Notes under the pieces: generated by a model | The model's input: only the letters and a program-made list of their open reading frames with translations | Databases searched by the model: none | What the model was told of the DNA's origin: nothing | In this document: one piece after another, positions 7,634 through 13,826 of the stretch | Layout of the letters: every line of letters starts with the position of its first letter | Numbering within the stretch: position 1 is the stretch's first letter | DNA from: JALYUA01 sp038253555 | Lineage (GTDB): Bacteria; Acidobacteriota; Thermoanaerobaculia; UBA5066; Gp7-AA6 | Length of the DNA stretch: 13,826 bases | Reading direction: 5' to 3' | Assembly (NCBI GenBank): GCA_038253555.1 | Contig: JBBSGZ010000094.1 | Span: forward strand, 1 to 13,826 | Made by a program: the position numbers and the translations under genes

Positions 7634-8370
7634 CGGACGCGTCATCCGCGGTGCCGGGGGCCGCGTCTTCTCCGGACGTCTCCGCCCCGGGCCGGGTGAT
7701 CGGGACGTTCTTTTCTCCGGTATCAACCTTCCAGTCGGTTGCGGCGAGGCCCGGCTACATCCTGCCGCTCGCTCTCTGGATTGCCGCTTCGCTCCTGGTC
7801 AGCGTTTTCATGCTGCCGCGCATGGACTACGAAGGGATGATCCGGGCGCGGATCGAGAAGACGGGACAGGCCGTTCCGGAGGACAGGATCCAGGCGCAGG
7901 TCGCCATGCAGAAACGGATCGCGCCGAAGGTCACACTCGCGATCGGAGCGCTGGCGCCGGTGCTCATCACGTTGCTGGTCACGCTGGTCTTCTGGGCCTC
8001 GTTCAAGGCCTTCGGGTGGGACTTCACGTTCCCGCAGGGAGTGGGAGTCACCGCCCATGCCTTCCTGCCGGGAGTCCTGGGCGCGTTGATCCTGATCCCG
8101 GTCTTAAGCTCGAAGGAGCGGATCGACCCGCAGAACATGAGCGATCTGCTGCGCTCGAATCTCGGTTTTCTCGTCGACCGAAAAGAGGCCCCGGCGGTCC
8201 ATTCCCTGCTCGGATCTCTCGATCTCTTCGCCGTCTGGTCGTTGATTCTCCTGACGATCGGCTATGCGGCTGCCGCGCGAGTCTCCCGGAAAGCGGCGGG
8301 AGGCATCGTCGTGTCGATCTGGGCGGTGTACGTTCTCGGGAAAGCCGGCCTCGCCGCGCTCCTCTCGTGA
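7630..8370 (+). CDS. YIP1-family integral membrane protein
   Basis: A 246-residue inner-membrane protein. After a soluble, Ser/Pro/Ala-rich start of about 20 residues comes VIGTFFSPVSTFQSVAARP (23-41), the amphipathic opening common in YIP1-domain proteins. Five hydrophobic segments follow, at about 43-62, 101-125, 138-160, 194-216 and 222-245, with a charged loop between the first two (65-100). The bacterial members of this family have no agreed function. The ATG at 7630 overlaps the stop of the TolC-like gene (ATGA) and lacks its own clear ribosome-binding site, so translation is probably coupled. Its place between an outer-membrane channel and an ABC ATPase suggests a role in the same system, but that is inference. 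It is too short, and its topology does not fit, to be a MacB-type permease. Confidence 0.8.
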   Translation: MTDASSAVPGAASSPDVSAPGRVIGTFFSPVSTFQSVAARPGYILPLALWIAASLLVSVFMLPRMDYEGMIRARIEKTGQAVPEDRIQAQVAMQKRIAPKVTLAIGALAPVLITLLVTLVFWASFKAFGWDFTFPQGVGVTAHAFLPGVLGALILIPVLSSKERIDPQNMSDLLRSNLGFLVDRKEAPAVHSLLGSLDLFAVWSLILLTIGYAAAARVSRKAAGGIVVSIWAVYVLGKAGLAALLS

Positions 8371-8403
8371 CCGGAGCGAGACAACCCTGCGCCCGCCAAT
8401 CCG

Positions 8404-8409
8404 TATGAT
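8404..8409 (+). promoter_or_regulatory. Possible -10 box (TATGAT) for the MacB-like ATPase gene
   Basis: TATGAT lies in the 63-bp gap after the YIP1-family gene. A start near 8416 would leave a leader of about 18 nt, which would begin about at the only Shine-Dalgarno-like run, GAAGGG (8415-8420, 13 nt before the ATG). There is no -35 match. The gene may instead be read through from the TolC-like gene. Confidence 0.3.
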
Positions 8410-8433
8410 TTCCCGAAGGGACTTCACACCGCC

Positions 8434-9135
8434 ATGCTGATCGACATTCGGGACATCACCAAGGTCTACCAGATGGGTCAGGAGCAGGTGCACGCGCTTT
8501 CGGGCGTGACTGTCGGCGTCGAACGCGGGGAGTACGTGGCGATCATGGGGCCGTCGGGATCCGGGAAGTCAACTCTCATGAACCTGATCGGCTGCCTGGA
8601 CACCCCCACCTCGGGCTCCTACGTCTTGAACGGCCGCGAGGTCGCTCAGATGACGGACGACGAGCTGGCGGCGATCCGCAACCAGGAAATCGGATTCGTG
8701 TTCCAGACATTCAACCTGCTGCCGCGCACGAGCGCCCTCCAGCAGGTGGAGCTTCCTCTCGTCTACTCGGGTCTCCCGCGCAAGGAACGGCGGGAGCGGG
8801 CGATCAAGTCCCTGGAGTCCGTCGGCCTGGCCGACCGAATGTCGCACCAGCCGAACGAATTGTCCGGAGGCCAGCGGCAGCGCGTTGCCGTGGCCCGCGC
8901 TCTCATCAACAACCCGTCGATTCTTCTCGCCGACGAGCCGACCGGGAACCTCGACTCGCAGACGGGCAACGAGATCATGGCGCTCTTCGAGGACCTCAAT
9001 CGCCGAGGCAACACCATAGTTCTCGTCACGCACGAGGAGGACATCGCCGCCCACGCGCGCCGCATCGTCCGGCTGCGCGACGGGAAGGTCCGGGAAGATA
9101 CCCCGCACGACCCCGCGGTCGCGGCCCACACGTAA
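8434..9135 (+). CDS. MacB/LolD-type ABC transporter ATPase
   Basis: A 233-residue stand-alone ATPase of the MacB/LolD/FtsE class, which powers mechanotransmission-type transporters (drug, toxin or lipoprotein export across the envelope) rather than importers. It has Walker A GPSGSGKS (39-46), Q-loop Q91 in FVFQTFNLLPRTSAL, signature LSGGQ (143-147), Walker B ILLADE (163-168), GNLDSQTG after the catalytic Glu, and H-loop H200 in LVTHEED. The NLLPRTSA and ADEPTGNLDS segments are characteristic of this class. A FtsX/MacB-like permease and an adaptor would normally be adjacent, but the next gene is convergent and unrelated. With the TolC-like channel upstream this could be part of a tripartite exporter; LolD alone, for lipoprotein release, is the main alternative. 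Confidence 0.93.
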   Translation: MLIDIRDITKVYQMGQEQVHALSGVTVGVERGEYVAIMGPSGSGKSTLMNLIGCLDTPTSGSYVLNGREVAQMTDDELAAIRNQEIGFVFQTFNLLPRTSALQQVELPLVYSGLPRKERRERAIKSLESVGLADRMSHQPNELSGGQRQRVAVARALINNPSILLADEPTGNLDSQTGNEIMALFEDLNRRGNTIVLVTHEEDIAAHARRIVRLRDGKVREDTPHDPAVAAHT

Positions 9136-9180
9136 CGGAGCCAGGCGCCAGGTTCGGAGCCCCGCGAAGAGCTGAGCGGA
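9136..9180. other. 45-bp spacer between convergent genes
   Basis: This short gap separates the stops of the MacB-like ATPase gene (plus) and the acylase gene (minus). It contains a direct repeat of CGGAGCC (9136-9142 and 9155-9161) but no stem followed by a T run. The nearest strong hairpin lies just inside the acylase coding sequence. Confidence 0.5.
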
Positions 9181-11595
9181 TCAAGGCTTTGGAGCGAGCT
9201 CCAAGGTCTTCTCCCCGGGGTCTTTCCCGATCGTAACGTAGCGTCCGGTCTTCCAGAGGGGAAGAAAGTCGCGGTATCCGGCGGAGAACGGGTTGCCCGA
9301 CTGCCCCGTCGTGTGCACGTACTGAGACGCCGTCAGGTTCGCCAGGTCGATGATCTGTCGGTAGCTCGGCCCGTCGGTCATGCGAAAAGTCCCGTCGCGG
9401 CGATAAGCCCCCACGTTCACGGTGGATGCGTCGCCGCCCTGTCCCGTCTCCAGGCTGAACAGCCTCGACAGCACGGGGACGCCGTCGAAGGCGGCGTGCG
9501 GAAAGCGGGCGCGGTGAAGCCGCTCCCAGGACCACTTTCGCTGGTCGGTCCCGAGGCGCGCGCGCAACAAAGCCACGGCGCGCGAAAGGGTCGCGGTCTT
9601 GAAGTCACCGCAGGTCTCGCGGCGCGGCGTGCGCACGTCGTCGCACCACGGCGATTCCGAGCTCAGCGATTGAATCAGGAATCGCGAGCGCACGCCGGCC
9701 GCCGCGGGCTCGCCGAGCTCGTCCTCCGGCATCGCAGAGAGCGCCGCGTACCAGGCCGCATAGATCGCCGCCGGCACGGAATCCGGAGCGAACTCACCCT
9801 TCCAGGTGCGGAGGCGTTCCAGCGCCATGCCGCTCGCTTTGTCGGCGGGATGCGTGTCGAGAAGCAGGGGAAGCACCTCCCGCGCCTGGTAGGAAACGCG
9901 ATCGAGCTGGATAGCGCGCAGGTCCTCGCGCGTCAGGCGGGGATTGGAAAGGATCCGGTCCTCGATCCGGCGGGCTCGATAAGGCTCCGGCCAGTCGCGA
10001 GCGATGGCCCACGGGTAAGCGTCCGAGACGACCCGGTTGTTCGCGGTGACGATGTACCCGCGGGGGGGATCGAGCGTTCGCGGCAGGCGGTCGAACGGTA
10101 TGAACCCGGTCCAGTCGTCCTCGCCGTCTCCCGGGGTCGGCAGAAGGCCGTCGGATCTGGGGCGCAACGGAATCGCGCCCGAGGCCGTGTATCCGATGTG
10201 GCCGTCGACGTCCGCGTAAACGAAGTTCTGGGCCGGAGCGTGCAGGAGAGCGACGGCCGCGAGGAAGCTCTTCCAGTCGCGGGCCTCGTCGATCGAGAGG
10301 AATGCCTCGCCCGTCCTGTCGTCCGCGTCGAGGCCCGTCCATCGCAGAGAGACGGGCGCGCGCAGCTTGTCGGCGCCTGAGATCACGTCGGTGACGATAG
10401 GGCCATGGACGGAGTTTCGGACCGTCAGCCTCACGTCGGGCCCTCCGCGCACGTGGAGGATTTCCGTCCGCGTTTCGAATGCGAGCGACTGCCCCTTCCA
10501 GAGGTAGCGCGCCGGGTCCCTGGGATCGACGCGCTCGACGAACAGGTCCTGAACGTCGGGCTCCAGGTTTGTGAGGCCCCACGCGATCCGTTCGTTATGG
10601 CCGATGACGACGCCGGGGAGTCCGGGCAGCGTCGCTCCTTCGACGGCGATGCCGGGAGCCTCGAGACGCGCGAGATACCAGATGGACGGCGCGCGCAAGC
10701 CGAGATGCGGGTCGCTGGCGAGGAGGGGCTTGCCGGACCGGGTGCGCGAGCCCGCAACGACCCAGTTATTGCTCCCCACGGCTTCGCCTCCGAAGCCCAG
10801 GCGCGCCGAGAGCGCGGAGGCGTCTTCCAGGGACTGCCACGCGGAGCGGGCCGCGCCGCGCCGCGCGGGCGTGCGCGGACGGGCGGGTGCGGGGGGGGGC
10901 GGCGCCGCGGGCAGCTGCCATTCGTCGTCTCTCAGGATCGTGGGCACCGCGGGCGCCGGAGCCAGAAGCTGATCGGCGCGATCAGGTCCGAGCCGTGCAA
11001 TCAGTCGCGTACGCCGCAATTCTTGAGCGGCATTGCCGGCGAGGTCCCACGCCATGAGCTTCGACCACACGAGACAGTCCGCGTCGTCGAACGGGGCGAC
11101 GGAGATCCGGAGGATGGTCGTCTCGATCGGCCGCGACATGCTCGCTGCCAGATACGCATTGACGCCGGACCGATAGGCGGAAAGGCGCTGTCGTGCTTCG
11201 GGAGAGAGAGCGCGGAGCGCGGCTTCCGCGGCGCGCCGGAACCCGACGGTCCGCAGGAACCGGTCCGTCGGAAGCAGTTTCGCTCCGAGCGCCTCCGCCA
11301 GCCGTCCGGAGCCTACCCGGCGCTGCAGCTCCATCTGCCACAGCCGGTCCCGTGCATGCGCCCACCCGAGCCCGAAGAGCGCGTCCCGGAAGCTCGCGGC
11401 CCGGATGGTCGGCACGCCTCTCGGGTCGGTCGTGATCCGAATGGAGTCCCGGAGGCCGGGAACGCGAACCCTTCCGCTCGCTGCCGGAAACGTGGAGAGA
11501 AGAAGAGCAGCGAGGCCGGTGATTGCCAGCAGCGCGAAAAGGCCGATGGCGGCGAGAACCTTGCCTGCCAGGCCGCTGGGCCGGGTTCGGCGCAC
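9181..11595 (-). CDS. Penicillin acylase family Ntn-hydrolase, membrane-anchored
   Basis: An 804-residue N-terminal-nucleophile amidohydrolase. Family members cleave themselves into alpha and beta chains and hydrolyse acyl-amide bonds (beta-lactam side chains, acyl-homoserine lactones, acyl-peptides). Residues 11-34 form an uncleaved-looking anchor or signal peptide. The alpha part (about 45-225) has RDRLWQMELQRRVGSGRLAE. A Pro/Ala/Arg-rich linker (228-252) precedes the cleavage site G274-S275 in GSNNW, so S275 is the nucleophile (beta-1). H297 in SDPHLGL is beta-23, the histidine of the cephalosporin and homoserine-lactone acylases rather than the glutamine of penicillin G acylase. TANN (517-520) supplies the expected oxyanion Asn. 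The frame is open further upstream, but those residues lie over the M61 gene in another frame. I chose the GTG at 11595, 2 bp after the M61 stop, implying translational coupling. Nine C encode three Pro of the linker. Confidence 0.93.
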   Translation of the reverse strand: MRRTRPSGLAGKVLAAIGLFALLAITGLAALLLSTFPAASGRVRVPGLRDSIRITTDPRGVPTIRAASFRDALFGLGWAHARDRLWQMELQRRVGSGRLAEALGAKLLPTDRFLRTVGFRRAAEAALRALSPEARQRLSAYRSGVNAYLAASMSRPIETTILRISVAPFDDADCLVWSKLMAWDLAGNAAQELRRTRLIARLGPDRADQLLAPAPAVPTILRDDEWQLPAAPPPPAPARPRTPARRGAARSAWQSLEDASALSARLGFGGEAVGSNNWVVAGSRTRSGKPLLASDPHLGLRAPSIWYLARLEAPGIAVEGATLPGLPGVVIGHNERIAWGLTNLEPDVQDLFVERVDPRDPARYLWKGQSLAFETRTEILHVRGGPDVRLTVRNSVHGPIVTDVISGADKLRAPVSLRWTGLDADDRTGEAFLSIDEARDWKSFLAAVALLHAPAQNFVYADVDGHIGYTASGAIPLRPRSDGLLPTPGDGEDDWTGFIPFDRLPRTLDPPRGYIVTANNRVVSDAYPWAIARDWPEPYRARRIEDRILSNPRLTREDLRAIQLDRVSYQAREVLPLLLDTHPADKASGMALERLRTWKGEFAPDSVPAAIYAAWYAALSAMPEDELGEPAAAGVRSRFLIQSLSSESPWCDDVRTPRRETCGDFKTATLSRAVALLRARLGTDQRKWSWERLHRARFPHAAFDGVPVLSRLFSLETGQGGDASTVNVGAYRRDGTFRMTDGPSYRQIIDLANLTASQYVHTTGQSGNPFSAGYRDFLPLWKTGRYVTIGKDPGEKTLELAPKP
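9187..9206. terminator. Hairpin at the convergent junction, possible weak terminator
   Basis: CTTTGGAGC (9187-9195) pairs with GCTCCAAGG (9198-9206), a 9-bp stem with one G-T pair and a 2-nt turn (likely opening to 4). On the plus strand it is followed by TCTTCTCC, a weak pyrimidine tract, so it could terminate the ABC ATPase transcript. It lies inside the last codons of the acylase gene on the other strand. The U tract is poor, so this is tentative. Confidence 0.3.
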
Positions 11596-11597
11596 TC

Positions 11598-13499
11598 CTA
11601 TTTCGCGGGCGCGGAAGGTGCCAGCGGCCGCAGGATCGAGGTCAGGAGGTCGGGTTTTCCGGGGTCGCGTTCGAGCCGCGGATACCGCTCGCCGCCGGAG
11701 TATTCGAGGCGATAGCTGCGATAGAAGTCCCCGTTCTCCACGAGCAGCTCGACTTCCGCAGAACGAGACCCGCGGATGGCCTGGCGCAGCGACTCGCGGT
11801 TCCACCGCCGCCCGTTGACGGCGACCAGGCGCATGCCCGGTCCGATGCCCGCGCGCGCGGCGGGGGAGTCGGGGACCACGTCGGGAATTGCCCCCTCCTC
11901 CAAAACGGCGAACCCGAGGGAATAACGCACGTCGGTCGTCTTGCCAGCCTCTTCGCGGGCCCGCTGCATTTCGGAGGGCGTGTCGGTCCAGGCGAGTCTC
12001 CAGCCGCTGGCGAGGATCCCGTTTACGGGAGCCGCGGGCGAGGTCGACTGCAGGCGCTCGTTCCAGAAGGCCTTCCAGTCGTGCGGTGCGACCTGGTTCA
12101 GAGCGGAGAAAACGTCCTCGGCCCCGTACGGAACCACGGACGGATCGCCGCTCCTCCCGCCAAAGAAGAGGCGGCAAAAATCATCGAGGCTCTTCCTGCC
12201 GCGAGTCTCCCGGCGGATGAGGGTGTCCGCCTCGAGCCACAGCAGATTGCTCTCCGGGTAGAAGTCAACGCCCCGGCGCCAGGACGCCCAGTCGGACCGG
12301 GCGCCATAGAGGACCTGGGCGGCGACCGCCGTGTCCGCGAGCGGCCGCCAGGCCCGGCCCTTCGTCGCCTCCATGTCGGCGGCGGTGATCGCCAGGCTTT
12401 CCCGGTACTGGTCGTTGGTCAGGTTGCCCGTGCGGGCAGAGAGGACTTCGCCCAGGTACTGGGTGAGGCCTTCGTAGACCCAGAGGAGCTCTCCCCGCAT
12501 CGGCTGGTCGAAATGCCCCGGCATGAGGCCGGCCGGTCGCCGGTACTTCCCGTTCCAGGAGTGCACCATCTCGTGCGAGAGGAGGTCCGCAAGGTTCGCT
12601 TTTCGCTTGTCTTCGTCGACGAGAGAGCGCTCGGCGACCCGGTCGTCGCTCGATTCGTGGTGCTCCAGGCCGAAATGAGCGACCGCATCGGAGAGGGTCA
12701 GCAGGAAGTCATAGTGGCGATAGTGTCGCGCTCCGAACAGCGCGCCTGTTTCCGCCACGAGATTCTTGAAAGAGCGCAGGCTCTGCGCGTTCATCTCGAG
12801 CGCCGCCGCGCTGTCGGCCGCCAGGTCGATCCGATGAACGGGCGCGGACTCCGAGAGCGTGATGACCCGAAAATACTGGCCGGCGAGGACAGGAGAGTCG
12901 ACGAGAGTCGTCAGCGAAACGGGTGCGAATCGGATCAGGTCGCCACCGCCGCCGCCGGTCTCTTCCGGGAGGGATGTCCCGTGCGACCAGCCGGCCGGGA
13001 GCCGAAGGGTCGCGGCATAGAGAAGCGCGTCGGCCTCGGCGCCTTTCGGATACACGAGGAACTGGTTCCAACTCACGAGCGCGAGCGTCGCCGTCGCCGA
13101 AGCGCCCGACGAAAACTGCCCCGGCGATGCCGGCGAAAGGAGGTCGAGCGAAACTTCGATCTCGGACGCTCCGGCGGGGACCTCGCAAAGGAGGGCGTAC
13201 ATTTCGACGGGGTCCCGCGTCCAGGCGATCGCGTGCCCTCCCGCCGTGATCCGGAAGCCGGCCACATCCGCGATGGGGCCGGTCGGCCCGTGCTCTCCCG
13301 GCAGCCACTTGGGATACAGGAGAGTCAGGGGCCCCGGGGACGCCGGGATCGTCATGCGCGCGTGAAACAGCTTGCGCGGCGCCTCCCGCGCGTCCACCTC
13401 GAGCCGGATCGGTCCCGCCGCCGGAAGCGAGGCCGCGCAGGCGCACGCGAAGACGGCGGCCGCGGCCGTCCGAAGGGCGGTTCGAACCGAAATCGGCAT
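11598..13499 (-). CDS. M61-family metallopeptidase with PDZ domain
   Basis: A 633-residue exported zinc aminopeptidase of the glycyl-aminopeptidase family (M61), which removes N-terminal Gly/Ala from peptides. Residues 1-28 form a signal sequence; VFAC at 16-19 might instead act as a lipobox. An N-terminal beta domain carries LLYPKWLPGEHGPTGPI (60-76). The catalytic gluzincin domain has GLEHHESS (277-284), the zinc motif HEMVH (309-313) with SWNGKYRRP after it, and the third ligand E343 in VYEGLTQYLGE. A PDZ domain (about 525-590) follows, with LGFAV, the VVPDSPAARAGIGPGMRLVAVNG segment split across 541-563, and a strand EVELLVENG. All catalytic residues are present. The ATG at 13499 has a perfect AGGAGG site 7 nt before it; the frame extends 16 residues further, but that start lacks such support. 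It is first of two genes with the acylase. Confidence 0.95.
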   Translation of the reverse strand: MPISVRTALRTAAAAVFACACAASLPAAGPIRLEVDAREAPRKLFHARMTIPASPGPLTLLYPKWLPGEHGPTGPIADVAGFRITAGGHAIAWTRDPVEMYALLCEVPAGASEIEVSLDLLSPASPGQFSSGASATATLALVSWNQFLVYPKGAEADALLYAATLRLPAGWSHGTSLPEETGGGGGDLIRFAPVSLTTLVDSPVLAGQYFRVITLSESAPVHRIDLAADSAAALEMNAQSLRSFKNLVAETGALFGARHYRHYDFLLTLSDAVAHFGLEHHESSDDRVAERSLVDEDKRKANLADLLSHEMVHSWNGKYRRPAGLMPGHFDQPMRGELLWVYEGLTQYLGEVLSARTGNLTNDQYRESLAITAADMEATKGRAWRPLADTAVAAQVLYGARSDWASWRRGVDFYPESNLLWLEADTLIRRETRGRKSLDDFCRLFFGGRSGDPSVVPYGAEDVFSALNQVAPHDWKAFWNERLQSTSPAAPVNGILASGWRLAWTDTPSEMQRAREEAGKTTDVRYSLGFAVLEEGAIPDVVPDSPAARAGIGPGMRLVAVNGRRWNRESLRQAIRGSRSAEVELLVENGDFYRSYRLEYSGGERYPRLERDPGKPDLLTSILRPLAPSAPAK

Positions 13500-13506
13500 T
13501 CGCAAT

Positions 13507-13512
13507 CCTCCT
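13507..13512 (-). promoter_or_regulatory. Ribosome-binding site AGGAGG of the M61 gene
   Basis: Read on the minus strand, AGGAGG lies 7 nt before the ATG at 13499. It selects this start over the in-frame ATG codons at 13547 and 13520, and the resulting protein begins directly with its signal peptide. Confidence 0.85.
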
Positions 13513-13531
13513 GAACTCATGGCGCGCCCAC

Positions 13532-13537
13532 GATATA
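13532..13537 (-). promoter_or_regulatory. Possible -10 box (TATATC) for the M61-acylase unit
   Basis: On the minus strand TATATC lies about 33 nt before the M61 start codon, leaving a leader of about 26 nt that contains the AGGAGG site. It is the only AT-rich hexamer close by. No -35 consensus is visible at the right spacing. Confidence 0.4.
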
Positions 13538-13573
13538 CCGTCGCCAACCGTCGCCTTCGCTCACTGCGGGAGC

Positions 13574-13599
13574 TGCCTTCGCCGTGCGCGGCGAAGGCA
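13574..13599. repeat. 10-bp perfect inverted repeat, 6-nt loop
   Basis: TGCCTTCGCC (13574-13583) pairs with GGCGAAGGCA (13590-13599) around GTGCGC. It is a stable hairpin on either strand, with no T run after it, so it does not look like a classical terminator. Confidence 0.85.
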
Positions 13600-13601
13600 C
13601 C

Positions 13602-13636
13602 GGCGAGCGGCTCGCCTGTTGGCTCGACCGCTCGCC
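13602..13636. repeat. Competing inverted repeats of the GGCGAG family
   Basis: GGCGAGCGG (13602-13610) pairs with CCGCTCGCC (13628-13636) over a 17-nt loop, or its first six bases pair with CTCGCC at 13611-13616 over a 3-nt loop. The two pairings exclude each other. Confidence 0.8.
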
Positions 13637-13661
13637 TGCTCCCTTCGTTCGCTGCGGCTCC

Positions 13662-13712
13662 CGCCCCGAGAGGCTCCTCCCTCCCTCTGGTCGGGAGACT
13701 CCTCTCGGGGCG
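13662..13712. repeat. 12-bp perfect inverted repeat with nested stem
   Basis: CGCCCCGAGAGG (13662-13673) pairs exactly with CCTCTCGGGGCG (13701-13712). Inside the 27-nt loop CTCCC (13681-13685) can pair with GGGAG (13693-13697), so the element folds as a stacked hairpin about 51 nt long. Its form resembles REP-type or small mobile palindromic elements, but no second copy exists in this window to prove it. Confidence 0.85.
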
Positions 13713-13766
13713 AGCTTAGCCACCTTGGTGGGGGAAGCGCAGCACTCCCCCCTCGCCCCGCGCGCC

Positions 13767-13794
13767 GGGTGAGTGGGGTGGGGTGTGGGGCGGG
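13767..13794 (+). other. G-quadruplex motif
   Basis: Five runs of three or four G (13767-13769, 13775-13778, 13780-13783, 13787-13790, 13792-13794) are separated by loops of 1 to 5 nt, which satisfies the usual G-quadruplex rule on the plus strand. It lies about 270 bp upstream of the M61 start. Confidence 0.6.
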
Positions 13795-13826
13795 ACTTAT
13801 AGGGAAGGCGCGCGCCGAGAATCAAC

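Larger units (their letters stand above)
13548..13826. other. Non-coding right end with hairpins and G-rich tract
   Basis: This stretch, upstream of the M61 gene, holds no gene I can support. Short frames are open on both strands (13584-13772 plus, 13517-13825 minus), but they have low complexity, lack ribosome-binding sites and match no domain I recognise. The stretch contains three inverted repeats, an imperfect direct repeat (13556-13578 and 13643-13665, both starting CTTCG and containing CTGCGG) and a G-quadruplex motif. A TATAGG hexamer at 13798-13803 could be a -10 for a plus-strand gene beyond the window. Confidence 0.6.

Noticed and set aside
10405..11715. 436-codon plus-strand frame opposite the acylase gene
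   Set aside because: Antisense to the conserved acylase motifs, low-complexity composition, no ribosome-binding site. Treated as a shadow.
11596..12177. N-terminal extension of the acylase frame to an ATG at 12177
   Set aside because: The extra 194 residues lie over the M61 coding sequence in another frame and are Arg-rich with no family similarity. The GTG at 11595 gives a normal anchor and length.
11523..13514. 663-codon open frame on the plus strand opposite the M61 gene
   Set aside because: It is fully antisense to a gene with intact catalytic motifs. Its translation is rich in Arg, Gly and Pro with no domain, as expected of a high-GC shadow frame.
13517..13825. Short open frames on both strands at the right end as small genes
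   Set aside because: They run through the inverted repeats and G-rich tract, lack ribosome-binding sites and known domains, and both strands are open. The sequence is better explained as structured non-coding DNA.

Overview
The window is a 13.8 kb piece of high-GC DNA with dense, mostly co-directional genes, several GTG or TTG starts, and a Gram-negative cell plan (a TolC-type outer-membrane channel, secreted or anchored hydrolases). The gene mix (a large TPR protein behind rplS-rnhB, an M61 peptidase beside a penicillin-acylase-family hydrolase, a YIP1-family protein) suggests Acidobacteriota or a related soil lineage. That placement is an inference from gene content, not a phylogenetic result.

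Layout. Positions 1-91 are 13 perfect copies of a 7-bp repeat, directly followed by a -10-like box and the leader of rplS (ribosomal protein L19). rnhB (RNase HII) follows 17 bp later, then an 823-residue TPR scaffold protein. Two oligopeptide-type ABC ATPases (OppD/DppD-like and OppF/DppF-like) follow, overlapping by 4 bp. No permease or binding-protein gene accompanies them here. A new -10-like element near 5882 precedes a TolC-family channel gene, a YIP1-family membrane protein overlapping it by 4 bp, and a MacB/LolD-type ABC ATPase. All these genes are on the plus strand. The minus strand carries a two-gene unit converging on them: an exported M61 (glycyl-aminopeptidase-like) metallopeptidase with a PDZ domain, and 2 bp after its stop a membrane-anchored Ntn-hydrolase of the penicillin acylase family. 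The last 327 bp (13500-13826) hold no convincing gene. They contain a good ribosome-binding site and possible promoter for the M61 gene, three strong inverted repeats and a G-quadruplex motif.

How the parts fit. rplS and rnhB are housekeeping genes in a common bacterial order (trmD would be expected just left of the window). The TolC/YIP1/ABC-ATPase set looks like part of a tripartite efflux or lipoprotein-transport system whose adaptor and permease are encoded elsewhere or were lost. The M61 peptidase and acylase are probably translationally coupled and plausibly degrade peptides or acylated compounds in the periplasm.

I saw no CRISPR array, tRNA, rRNA, transposase or clear phage gene, and no gene set I can defend as a wholly new system. 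The most unusual signals are the heptamer array at the rplS promoter, the hairpin-rich right end, long homopolymers inside two genes, and the incomplete transporter sets.
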